From Heterohyrax brucei (lineage: Eukaryota > Chordata > Mammalia > Hyracoidea > Procaviidae), in the NCBI GenBank assembly GCA_028571685.1, contig CM053142.1, positions 124,364,796-124,428,795 of the forward strand: a DNA stretch of 64,000 bases, in the 5' to 3' direction. A program made the position numbers and the translations under genes. Shown here piece by piece: positions 1 to 9,770 of the stretch; positions within the stretch are counted from its first letter, which is position 1, and every line of letters begins with the position of its first letter. The notes below the pieces were generated by a model. That model was not told the origin of the DNA. It did no database searches and saw only the letters and a list, made by a program, of their open reading frames with translations.

Positions 1-265
1 TTTCCTGATATACTGAGAATTAAATGTATTAACATAAAAACATTAATCTGAATAACAGTGATCAGTGGCATATTGTTAAACTCTTGACTCCTAAAAGCAA
101 ATTTTTGCCAAAACACTCAAATCTGAAGGGTAAAGGTGTAACTGTTTTATTATTTATTGTTTTATTTAGAATTCTTTTAGTGAGCTATATATAAATAAGA
201 GTCAGAATAGAATTCATTGCATATTGGGAAAACCGTAAAACTAACTTGAATTCTTTTTTAAACAG
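1..265 (+). other. USP15: USP15 intron (3' part)
   Basis: Non-coding sequence upstream of the first recognisable USP15 exon. It ends in a T-rich tract and the acceptor AAACAG at 260-265. No exon or repeat was recognised in it. Confidence 0.8.
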
Positions 266-369
266 TGACTTAGATATGTCGGAATTCCTAATTAATCCAA
301 ACGCAGGTCCTTGCCGCTATAATTTGATCGCTGTTTCCAATCACTATGGAGGAATGGGAGGAGGACACT
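266..369 (+). CDS. USP15: USP15 coding exon with the catalytic His box
   Basis: Third-last coding exon of ubiquitin-specific protease 15, a cysteine deubiquitinase whose known substrates include TGF-beta/SMAD pathway components. After one base completing an upstream codon it reads [11 protein letters not shown], then [12 protein letters not shown] and MGGGH. This is the C-terminal His box of the USP catalytic fold, and the catalytic histidine is the CAC codon at 366-368. The acceptor is AAACAG at 260-265 and the donor is GTGAGT at 370-375. The exon ends one base into the tyrosine codon after GGGH, so the intron sits directly behind the catalytic histidine. No frameshift or stop is present. 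The paralogues USP4 and USP11 share the His box, but the downstream tail matches USP15. Confidence 0.95.
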
Positions 370-529
370 GTGAGTGGACAGTTTACTTTTTAACTTAAAT
401 CCAGATGTTTGTCAACTGTAGACATTTAAAGATGTTTATTATTTCATTAAGAAAACCTGTGAGATGCGTCTTCCACATAGTGGTTGTTCCGTGTTGTCAT
501 CGTTTGCGCTGCCACGTTGATTGTCATTC

Positions 530-687
530 ACAGGGGCTCTAGTAGAACTGCCCGTAGGGTTTCCTAAGCTGTCATCTCTACTGGAGGAGACTGCAGGGTC
601 TCTTCTAGGAGGCAGCCCGTGAGTTTGAACTGCCAGCCTTTGGGTTAGGAACCAAGCTGTTTCCCATTGTGCCACCAGGGCTCTTGA
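530..687 (-). repeat. AfroSINE
   Basis: Afrotherian tRNA-derived SINE in antisense. The right end carries the complement of the head (GTGCCACCAGGGCTC), then the tRNA-like part (GTTTGAACTGCCAGC), and at the left the complement of the body box that normally reads GGCAGTTCTACTCTGTCCT. It is moderately diverged. Confidence 0.8.
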
Positions 688-1244
688 ATATAATCTTTAG
701 GAAGAACGTTGCCTGGATCGTTCTCCCACAGAGCTGCTGTTGGATTCAAACCACTGATCTTTCAGACAGTGGTGAATGTTTAATGATTGCTAAATTAATC
801 TGCTTTTCAACCTTTTTGTTTTCACATCAGGTATAAAGAATCATGCTCTTTAGTTCAAAGCACAGGGACATCATTGGGCCATACAGGGTTCATCTCATCC
901 CCCATTCTCCTTTCTTTCACCTTTTGAATGTGTTTGATGTGTGTGCTTTTGTAAATAACACATAACTTTAATTTTGAGACTTGTACTGTGCTATGGATCT
1001 CACTGTTTCTTGATTTTCTCAATTTTAAGTCTTATCTGTTGCTTTGTGTACAGTTAATCCATTGCTTTTAACCACTTATAATTTATATCCACCATATTTT
1101 ACCTATCCACTTTCCTCACGGGAAATATACAAATTAACTTTTCTACTACCACAAGTTAAACATTGTCTTTTATGTCCCCTGTTTAATAATTTCTACCATT
1201 TGTCAGTTTGTCATACTGCAATGGCATGAGTGTTGCTATGATAA

Positions 1245-2440
1245 CTGAAAGCTATGCCACCAGTATATTATACAACAACAGGGTCACCCATGGTGGCTAG
1301 GTTTCAGCTGAGCTTCCAGACTAAGACAAGCTAGATAGAAGGACCTGGCAATCTACTCCTGAAGAAAAAAAATTATCTGGTGAAAACGTTATGGATAGCA
1401 GCAAAACATTGTTTCATAAGGTGCTGGAAGGTGACCTCCCCCCCCAGGTTGGAAGGTACTCAGTCTGTATGCTAAGCATACAAGAAACTGAACTATATGA
1501 AGAACACAACATCAGAACTGGAGGAAGACTCACTAACAACCTGCAGTATGCAGATGACAGCCTTGCTTGCTGAAAGAGAAAAGGACTTGAAAGCAGTTAC
1601 TAATGAAAGTCAAAGACTCCAGCTTTCAGTATTTATTATACCTTGACATAAAGAAAACAAAATTTCTCACAACTGGACCAATAGGCAACATCATGATAAA
1701 CAGAAAATACTCCATTTGTAAAGGATTTCATTTTACCTAGATCCACAATCAGCACCATAAAAGCAACAGTCAAGAAATTAAACAATGTATTATATTGGGC
1801 ACATCTGCTACAAAACACTGTCAGTTCCAACTCATAGGAACCCTATGTGACTGTGTAGACTTATCCCATAAGGTTTCCAAGGAGTGACTAGTAGGTTGAA
1901 ATTGCAGACCTTTTGGTTAGCACCTAAGCTCTTAACCACTGCACCACCAGGGCTCCGTTGCCATCAGCACCTCTCTAAAGTGTTAAAAAGCAAAGATGTG
2001 ACCTTGAGAACTTGAGATGTGCTATGAGCCAAGCCATTTATTTTCAGTCTTCTCATATGCATACAAAAGCTGGACATTGAATGAAGAAGACCAAAGAAGA
2101 ATTGATCCATTTGACTTATGATGTTAGCAAAGAATACTGGTTATACCATCAACTGCTAGAAAAGCAAACAAATCTGTATTGAAGGAAATATAACCAGATT
2201 GCTCCTTGAAGCAATGATGGTGAGACTTCAACTCATGTACTTTTGCCATGTTATCAAAGGTGACCAGTCCTTGGAAAAGGACATCAAGCTAGGTAAAGTA
2301 GAGGGTTAGCAAAAAAGAAGACCCTCAACAAGATGGATTGACACATGACTGCAACAGTGTGCTCAAACATAACAATTGTGAGGATGGCGCAGGATCCACA
2401 GTGTTCCATTCTGTTACACGTGGTGTCATTGTCACCCGAC
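1245..2440 (+). mobile_element. RTE/BovB-type LINE, internally deleted
   Basis: The 5' head of the afrotherian RTE element (1245 to about 1462, with GGGTCACCCATGGTGG) joins directly to the last third of the reverse-transcriptase ORF from about 1470, which includes the frame NNLQYADD around 1537-1560. The endonuclease and most of the RT are missing. An AfroSINE splits the copy at 1816-1957. The 3' part continues to 2440 with the conserved tail (GACCAGTCCTTGGAAAAGG) but lacks an intact terminus. Many stops are present, so it is non-functional. Confidence 0.8.
1816..1957 (-). repeat. AfroSINE inserted in RTE copy
   Basis: Antisense SINE. It ends TGCACCACCAGGGCTCC and is flanked on both sides by RTE ORF sequence, so it inserted after the RTE. 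Confidence 0.85.
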
Positions 2441-2708
2441 AGTGACCACACCTGAAAAGTTTTTTAGGAAATGCTCTGAATCTTAGAGTGTTTAAATATT
2501 GCTAGGTTGCTCCACAAAATGACCACATCAGATTTACTTTACTTTCCAGTCAACTTTACTGTTGAACCATCTTTGTTTATTGTCATGTATGTGATTATCA
2601 TGTAATATTTGGTATTCCTCATGTTGATGATTATGTAGAGTTTTGACTGTTTCCCCCAGGAGACCACAGATCACTTTAGTCATAAAAGCAATTGTATTTT
2701 TTCACTAG

Positions 2709-2797
2709 ATACTGCTTTTGCAAAAAATAAAGATGATGGAAAATGGTACTATTTTGACGACAGTAGTGTCTCAACAGCATCTGAAGACCAAATTGTG
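2709..2797 (+). CDS. USP15: USP15 coding exon with WYYFDD motif
   Basis: Second-last coding exon of USP15. AT at 2709-2710 completes the tyrosine codon begun at 369, then it reads [17 protein letters not shown] and [18 protein letters not shown] contributes the acidic residue that orients the catalytic histidine in USPs. The acceptor is CACTAG (2703-2708) and the donor is GTAAGTG from 2798. The length is 89 bp and the reading frame is intact through both junctions. Confidence 0.95.
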
Positions 2798-3231
2798 GTA
2801 AGTGTGTCTTATATTTCCTGAAAAATCTTAGGATCCATTTTTCAAAGAGTGACTATTGATTAATGAAAGGGGCCAATGGAATCCTGTAGTCTATATTCTA
2901 ATAAATCTAGTAGCTAAGAGCAATTCCCTTAGTATAAAGAAGTGTAAATTGTTCCCAGAGTGGAAATTTGTCTTTTGAATTTGCCAACTAACAGAAGAAT
3001 AAATTGCACTGAGAAATTTTTTCTGATAGTTTTCAATGTAAAATGATTTTCTAAAGAAAATAACAAATTTTCTTCTGAAAAGTAGGCTTAGATATTAACT
3101 TTCTAGAGATTTGACTATTTAAAGGCAGAATACTAAAACAGAAAAAAATCTTTTAAGAGTTCTTTCTTCATGCTTGTGATGTCCAAAATAAAGTCTTATC
3201 TTGCCTTAAAAATCAGCTCTTGTGTACTTTT

Positions 3232-3435
3232 AAGGGGCCCTGTGGCACTGTGGCTAAGTGTTTGGCTGATAACCAAAAGGTCAGCAGTTCAACCCACCAG
3301 CAGTCTCCAAGGGAGAAAAATGTAGTCAACTTCTGGAAAGATTACAGCCTTGGAAACCCTGTGGAGCAGTTCTACTCTGTCATGTAGGGTTGCCATGTGT
3401 CAGAATCAACTCAGAGGCAGTGGGTTTGGTGTTTG
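3232..3435 (+). repeat. AfroSINE (long variant)
   Basis: Sense copy from GGGGCCCTGTGGCACTGTGG to GCAGTGGGTTTGGTGTTT. It has the extra central segment (CAACTTCTGGAAAGATTACAG) seen also at 9597 and 63467, marking a longer subfamily. Confidence 0.85.
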
Positions 3436-3759
3436 AATGTGTACTTGTTATGTTGATAGGTTTTGAGTCATAGAAAAATTACTGCACTTCATCAGTCTAT
3501 ATGTCACAGTTAAAGCCAATTTGGCCTACATTGTGCTTTACAACGGAGCAGTTTGTATTTCAAATATTGGTTGATGGAGGATTAATTGGTATGTTTGAGA
3601 AAAAAGCTAAGAATTACATGATGAGATTTGATTATTCTTGACATTTGCATTTCAGTGTGTCTTGCCTATTGATCACAATATTATAAAGAATAAAAAATAA
3701 AATATTCATTTCATAATCTTTGCTGTACAGAAGGTTTCTGTTGATTTGAGGAGTGCTGA

Positions 3760-3828
3760 CTTCTATAGTGTCACTATGAGTCAGAATTGACTTGACAGCG
3801 GTGGGATTGGATATTTGGTTTTGTTTGT
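3760..3828 (+). repeat. AfroSINE 3' fragment
   Basis: Only the tail (GTCACTATGAGTCAGAATTG then GGTGGGATTGGA and a T/G-rich end) is present. Confidence 0.7.
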
Positions 3829-4369
3829 GTGTTTTGGCTTTGGACTGCTTTACTTGAGTCCTGATTTGAATTAATAGATACCTTGAGGGCAGAGACTGGC
3901 TTTTTATATTATAATGCTTTAAAATCTTTAACTTAAATTCTTTAACTTATTTAGGAAATTAGTAAACTTCTGAGCCAAATTAGTTTTAATTCATCCCCTC
4001 ATCAACAGAGCTGAACTAATTTTAACTACCTATTTGTTTCTTTATAGATATTATATATATGTTAGTTATACTGTTGCTTGCCTCTTCATAGCTATAACAA
4101 AGAGATTTGAACACTAATAATTTTCAAATGCATATGTGCCTAATTTAGCTATATTTCCAGTTTATATTTTGACTCATAGTTTGAAGTCATATTTCCTACA
4201 TTTCATTTGTCTTTTTGCTACCCAAACGTCCTAAAATTGACCACATCCTCTTCATGAGACTCTTTGACGCACTGCCGTAATTCTACTTGCAAATAGTATG
4301 TCTCATTTTATATAATAAATGATTCTGATGTTACCTTGCATCTAAACAGTGATGATTTTTTTGTCATTT

Positions 4370-5960
4370 AGTAATCAAGTATTTCGGTATTTTGGGTATA
4401 TAGGACACTATTCTAAACAGAATTGAAAGACAGGTATCTTCTTGAGACTTCAAGAAGCTTACAATCTAGAGAGGACAGACAAGTAAGTCATTATAGTGTG
4501 ATAACTACTATTAAATATCTTGCTGTGGGCACACAGAAGGAGAAGAACTATTTCAACAGATTTGGAATTTGAGGAGAAAGACGGCTCAGAGGAGTAGCCT
4601 TAGTGAAAACTGTGCTTGTTGAATTTAGTTTACGAGTACAAATAGGCGTTAGACAAAAGTAGAAAAGTTGCTTAAAGCAAGGACAACAGTGCATATAAAA
4701 AGTGTGAAGGTGTGACAAGCATGTAATGTTAGAGGAACAGTAAGTAATTTAGTTTGAAAAGAAAGGCTTCTCTAGGGATGTAGGGCAAAAATTACTCTGG
4801 AGACAAATTGAGCACTCAGATCAAGAAGGGTGCCATGAATTATTGTTGAAATGTTTTCTTAAAGGTCCTAAGAAACCACTGAATGATTGTTATGCAGTAG
4901 AATAACTTTCTTAAATTTGCATCTTAATGTCCCTCTCAGCATACTGCAGAAGATAGATTGGAAGACACTGGAAAAAGAAACAGAAAGGTCATTTAGGAGA
5001 CTTACCACAGTAATTTAAGCAAAAAGAGCTTCTAAATTAAATGCAGTAAGAATATAGACAAGGGGAAAATGCATTTATGAGATACTTACTAGATAGAATT
5101 AATAAAATTTAGTTAAGGTTAGATGTAAATAAAATATTGATTCAAATATGGAGATGGAGAGAGAGGAGTTAAAGATAACTGTTTCTTTACTAGTCAACAA
5201 GATAGGAAATAGAGAAAGAAAATTTGTTGTTTAAGGTGCCTGCATGCCAGCCTTGTGGAAGTTTCCATTAGGTGGTTAGATGAACATGACTGCAGTTCAG
5301 GGGAGAGAACTTGTGTGAGTTATGAATCTGAGTTGTTAACTGTAGGTAGCATTTGAAGCCATAGGTTTGAATGAGCCACCCAGTGAGACAGTACAGATTG
5401 AGAAGAGTGGTAGCCAGGACAGCGTGGCGTACTAAATTGCCAATTTATTGAGCTCCCAAAAGATTGTTAGAAGATACAGTAGAAATAGATGATGATCTAA
5501 GAAGTAGTATCACAGAAGCCAAAAAGAGTTTGGTGAAGGAAGGAAGAGTGGTGAAGCCCTATAGAGAATGACTAACGAACTGAAAATGCATCCATTTAAT
5601 TTATTTATTAGATTATTGGTCCTAACAAAAGCCAGTTCATTAGAATAGTTGAGACAAAGGTTAGATTATTTGGAATTGAAGAGTGAGCATTAGAGTAGGT
5701 GATGAGTAGACTACTGTTATTTTTGTTTGGTTGTGAGGTAGTGGAAGGTAGGGAGGACGGTAGTTAGAAGGGTGTGGGATGGAGAGGGATTTATGATGTT
5801 GACTGATGGAGTGATAAATTTAGAAGAGTAGGAGGAGTTGGAGTCCAGAGCAAAAGAAGCAAATAGTATTAGAGGCTCTCTTTTTCCTTAGAGATAAGAC
5901 AGAAGGGGGTATACAATTCTTTTTCATATTAGAGTAACAGTGATCATCTTTGGAATAATT
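4370..5960. repeat. Possible ancient LINE remnant (L2-like)
   Basis: Starts like the L2-type stretch in which a size-tally phrase is followed by AGCTTACAATCTAGAG, then runs for about 1.5 kb of purine-rich, gap-ridden sequence. The family assignment is a weak recollection; it may be partly unique intron. Confidence 0.3.
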
Positions 5961-6213
5961 GTATTAATTAGCTCAAATTAATTAGAAAGGAGTAAAAAAG
6001 TTTTTAATTCCAGGGTCCATTTGCCCTTTATGTATAGAAACACAGATTCAGATGAGTTAGATCAATTTCAGAGATTATCATTTGACCATGTGTGGTTTTT
6101 CTATTTGACTTTTGTCCTATCACCAAAATTGGTTACCAGCTGAAAGTTCATATACTATATTTAACATGAACCATGAGAGTCATTACCATGTTAACATCCT
6201 TTCTTTGTTTTGA

Positions 6214-6399
<186 letters not shown>

Positions 6400-6647
6400 T
6401 GAAAGTCATAGAAGCCATATAAAAGAGACTTTCCTGCTGGTGGTATCTATTGAAATGATGACATTACCCACCACATTAAAACAAGAAGTCTGAGATGGGG
6501 AGTTTCAGATAACCGAATGTAAATCCTTTATCAGATTTTAACTTGTGCAGTACTTGAAGTGAAACACAATGAAAACTTTAACAGAAATTGTCTCTTAATA
6601 CATTGACAGTCTTGTATTTACAAGCTAAATATATATAGGAAATCACA

Positions 6648-6653
6648 AATAAA
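6648..6653 (+). promoter_or_regulatory. USP15: Proximal polyadenylation signal AATAAA
   Basis: Canonical hexamer about 250 bases past the stop codon. Use would give a short 3' UTR lacking the downstream PUM motif and hairpin. Confidence 0.55.
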
Positions 6654-7828
6654 CCCCTTTTAAGTTTGCTGCTGTTTTGATGAATTATGTTTCCTTTAAT
6701 TTTTTGGATGTGAATTGATTGATGACAGATGTCAAATTTGTGGATGTTGGTCATTTATTTTGCTCTAATAATACTGCAAGAAAACTATGGCTGAACTTAG
6801 TTTTTTAATAACCTAATTTCTGTACACTAGGCTGCCATGTCTACTACTATGATATTTTAGCTGCAGTGTCAGTGTAGCATAAATACTACAGTAGTAGTCT
6901 TGGAAAACGAGAACTTCAAGTGTATCCCTCGTTATCAGTGTGGGCCTATTGAAAAACCAAATCATGATACAGGTAACAGTCTTGAAAAAGTTATTGCCTT
7001 TTGTCACATCATTAAAAATCCAGAATATTATGTTCACCTTACTGCTACTGTGGAAACAGGTTCTAGATTTCACGCTCCATCTGAAGTCATTTTTCAGTTA
7101 ATTGTAAGTTTTTTTTTTTGTTTTGTTTTTACTGCTATTGGGACTTATTCCTTAGTCATGCAAATTCTTTTTGACTTGCTTTTAAAAATGCATATCTTTA
7201 ATTCGTTGTTGGTCCAAAATTAAAATTTTTGCTGTCTGTTTTTCTCTACCCCATTTTGTTATAATTTGGCGATTTTTAGCTCTCCCACTTGTGTAATATA
7301 AGGACAGACATAATAATATTCTGTGTCCATTGTAATAATTGCATCAAGTTTAGATGAGATTTTTGGGCCTTTAAATCATTAATGGACAATTGGCTTTAAA
7401 GGTAGGTCTGTTAACTTTCTTTGTGTGTTCCTGATGGAATTCACCATAGCCTTACCGCTTTTCTCAGAAGGTAATTTGTTGTAAGAAAATTGGCATTTGC
7501 ATGTTCCAGAGTCAGAACCTGTACAGTATATAAAGCATATAAACCTTGAGATGATTTTAGTTCACCACATTCAAGGATCCAGGATGCCAAAAATATGTGT
7601 GAACAGTTGAAACATTTTTCATTTTGCTGCTTTTTCCCTTTGATCTAGTTGAAAGAATGTATTGTCGATTGGCATACAATACTGCCTTTAATAGAAAATC
7701 TAAATGCTGGGGCACATTACACATATCGACTACCTGAAAATTTGCTTTGTGTCCCACTGTTATTAAAGCAAAAAGTATAATGTTCTTCACTTGAACTAAT
7801 CAAATACAATAGATTATAAATTGTGTAT

Positions 7829-7836
7829 TGTAAATA
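7829..7836 (+). promoter_or_regulatory. USP15: Pumilio-type motif TGTAAATA
   Basis: Matches the UGUANAUA consensus for PUM1/PUM2. It overlaps the AATAAA at 7833-7838, so protein binding and cleavage could compete. Function is inferred from the motif only. Confidence 0.45.
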
Positions 7837-7838
7837 AA
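7833..7838 (+). promoter_or_regulatory. USP15: Middle polyadenylation signal AATAAA
   Basis: Canonical hexamer inside TGTAAATAAAAG, followed by the GT-rich stretch CTCTGTGAGTG about 10 bases downstream. Confidence 0.5.
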
Positions 7839-7983
7839 AGTTCACTCTGTGAGTGCACATTTTGGTAAATTATTTATTTATGTTAGCTTTAAAAAGAAAA
7901 AAAATGCATTTGACCAGGATAAATGAGGTATGTTGATCATGGCTTTGCTTTATACCTTGGTATTAAAGCTGGTTTTTCATCCT

Positions 7984-8075
7984 GAGATAAGGAGGGGAAA
8001 AAAAGAAGAAAAAAACCCAAAAGCTGCTTTGGGTTTTTTTTTTTTTTCTTTTTTCTTTTTTTCCCTTCTTATCTC
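7984..8075 (+). repeat. USP15: Long inverted repeat (hairpin) in USP15 3' UTR
   Basis: The left arm begins GAGATAAGGAGGGG and ends CCCAAA; the right arm begins TTTGGG and ends CCCTTCTTATCTC, the reverse complement with one mismatch and a few length differences in A/T runs. The stem is about 40 bp around the short loop AGCTGC. The arms are purine-only and pyrimidine-only over most of their length, so triplex DNA is possible as well as an RNA hairpin. It lies between the second and third AATAAA. Confidence 0.8.
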
Positions 8076-8199
8076 TCTCTTTTTTTTTTAAATGTAAACT
8101 AACCTCTTGCATGACAGAGGTTAAAATTTAAAATTTTGTCTGCACTTGAGTTCACTTGAGTTTACATTTGAAATGTGCATGTTTATTTATACAGATTTC

Positions 8200-8205
8200 A
8201 ATAAA
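8200..8205 (+). promoter_or_regulatory. USP15: Distal polyadenylation signal AATAAA
   Basis: Hexamer in TTCAATAAAGC with T-rich sequence (CTTATTTAGTCTTTTATTTC) starting about 13 bases downstream. This is the favoured 3' end of the gene. Confidence 0.6.
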
Positions 8206-8407
8206 GCTATTCAAGGCCTTATTTAGTCTTTTATTTCTTACTCTGAATCTTTTTATAAGAATCCCGTATTTTATGGGTAGATTACTATATGCTAGACTTT
8301 TTTAGTTATCTTATAATTAATACTAGAAAGGAAAACGTGAAAAAAAGCAGATTCTACTGTTATGGATACGTTTTAAAGGGTTTTTGTTTTGTTTTTTTTT
8401 TCTGAAT

Positions 8408-8515
8408 ACTCCATTCATTCATTAAATAAATATGTTTGTGAGCCTACCAGTCACTGTTTAGAGTCAGTAAACAAGTGTCCTGCTGCACAGAGCTTACATT
8501 TTCATGCTGTTTACC
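8408..8515 (-). repeat. L2-like fragment
   Basis: Phrase order resembling the complement of the L2 LINE 3' end: CATTCATTCATTAAATAAA, GAGCCTACCAG, CACAGAGCTTACATTTTCATG. Confidence 0.45.
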
Positions 8516-8954
8516 AACTAATAGACTGTGTTTTTATTTTCTTGGGGTTGAAAGAAAAATCAAAGTTAATGCTTTCCTCATCCTGGATTGTGTCTCCACC
8601 CTCATTCTATGTAGAGACCTTTCCTGTTTTTAAATGCTTTCATTGTCTTCTTCTAGTCCCAGTAAAAGAAATTTGTTTCTAAATAAGAAATGATATAATG
8701 GCACCACTGAATCTGTCAAACTCAAATGACATTTCAGCTGTAAAATACAGATTTTTAAACTAGTGCTAAAAGGTAATACATACCCACTCTACCTAAAAGT
8801 AGATATAGGTAATACAGCATCGTAGAAGTATTTCCAAAATGGAATTCTACTTGTATCTTAGCCACTCAGTAATCATCTGGCTTTGAATTTCTTAATGGCT
8901 CCTCTATTTCTTTACCTGGAAAACAATGACAGCAGTAACAGCTAGTATGTATTG

Positions 8955-9160
8955 ACTGCTTCCAGTGGACCAGTCACTATATTAAGGTGTTTGTATGTGT
9001 TATCTAATTTACTGTCATGACAGCTCTGAGATAAATACAGTTGTCATCCCCATTTTTCAGTGGAAAAACTGATCTACAAAGTTAAGTATTTTTCCTCAGG
9101 TCCCACAATACGTGATGGTGCCAATATTTAAACCCAAATATACTGCCTTCCACTATGTCA
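8955..9160 (-). repeat. MIR SINE
   Basis: Antisense mammalian-wide interspersed repeat: GACCAGTCACTATATTAAGG, TTATCTAATTTACTGTCATG, ATCCCCATTTTTCAGTGG, AACTGATCTACAAAG, then a decayed head. Confidence 0.65.
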
Positions 9161-9596
9161 CAATGTCTGTCTCACAAGACTGTTGAAAGCTCAAATGAGG
9201 GACAGTATTGTATGAGACAGTGCTCTGTGAACTGTGTGGTATACTAATTACTTGTGTCTTCAGTCTAAAATAGAAAGTCATCTTAAAATCTTTGCTTCTA
9301 AAGATATCTTCAGTTCGTTCAGTATGAATAAGAAAAATAACCAGTTGCAATGTAATTAATCATTCTGTTTTACAATTGACTTCATTCAACTTATGTTCAC
9401 TTTTTATAATTTTAACTAAATCTTAAATGTAACTTTGACATCTTTTTTCTTATCCCTTCATTTAACTCAATGTTTGCCCTTCTCTCCGTTTCTCCAAATG
9501 CAACTTGATGCAGCCTTGAATTCCAGAACTTTCCTTTCACCTATAGCTAAATTTTAATTGATAACCATGGAAAAGCTCAGTCTGATGCTTTATTTA

Positions 9597-9770
9597 AGGA
9601 GCTTTAGTGGCACAGTGGTTAAATGCTTGGCTGCTAACCAAAAGATCAGTGGTTCGAACCCAGCAGTCACTCTGCAGGAGAAAGATAATGGCAGTCTGCT
9701 TCTCTAAAGATTACAGTCTTAGATGGGTCACTGTGAGTCACAATCGACTTCCTGGCCAGATAGTAATGGG
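9597..9770 (+). repeat. AfroSINE (long variant)
   Basis: Sense copy with GTGGCACAGTGGTTAAATG, GCTGCTAACCAAAAGATC and the central AAGATTACAG segment. The 3' body box is deleted. Confidence 0.8.

Larger units (their letters stand above)
370..2708 (+). other. USP15: USP15 intron
   Basis: Intron between the His-box exon and the WYYFDD exon. It starts GTGAGT and ends CACTAG after a T-rich tract. It holds an antisense AfroSINE (about 530-687) and an internally deleted RTE LINE (about 1245-2440) with another AfroSINE inside. The rest is AT-rich with nothing recognised. A 60-codon frame at 1391-1573 is RTE sequence spanning the deletion junction. Confidence 0.9.
6400..8225 (+). other. USP15: USP15 3' UTR
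   Basis: AT-rich sequence after the TAA with AATAAA at 6648, 7833 and 8200. The last is the likeliest distal end, because a U-rich stretch follows and repeat-type intergenic sequence begins soon after. Small frames on either strand here (for example 6900-7223) have no coding character. The true end cannot be read from genomic sequence alone. Confidence 0.7.
8226..9596. other. Intergenic, mostly unrecognised
   Basis: AT-rich sequence after USP15. It contains an L2-like piece (8408-8515) and an antisense MIR (8955-9160). Nothing else was recognised. Confidence 0.7.

Noticed and set aside
1391..1573. 60-codon frame in a USP15 intron
   Set aside because: It crosses the deletion junction of an RTE element.
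6900..7223. 107-codon frame in the USP15 3' UTR
   Set aside because: Lies wholly in the 3' UTR, ends in low-complexity sequence and has no recognisable protein features.
7984..8075. The hairpin read as a microRNA precursor
   Set aside because: The stem is a low-complexity purine/pyrimidine tract with a six-base loop, unlike a typical pre-miRNA.
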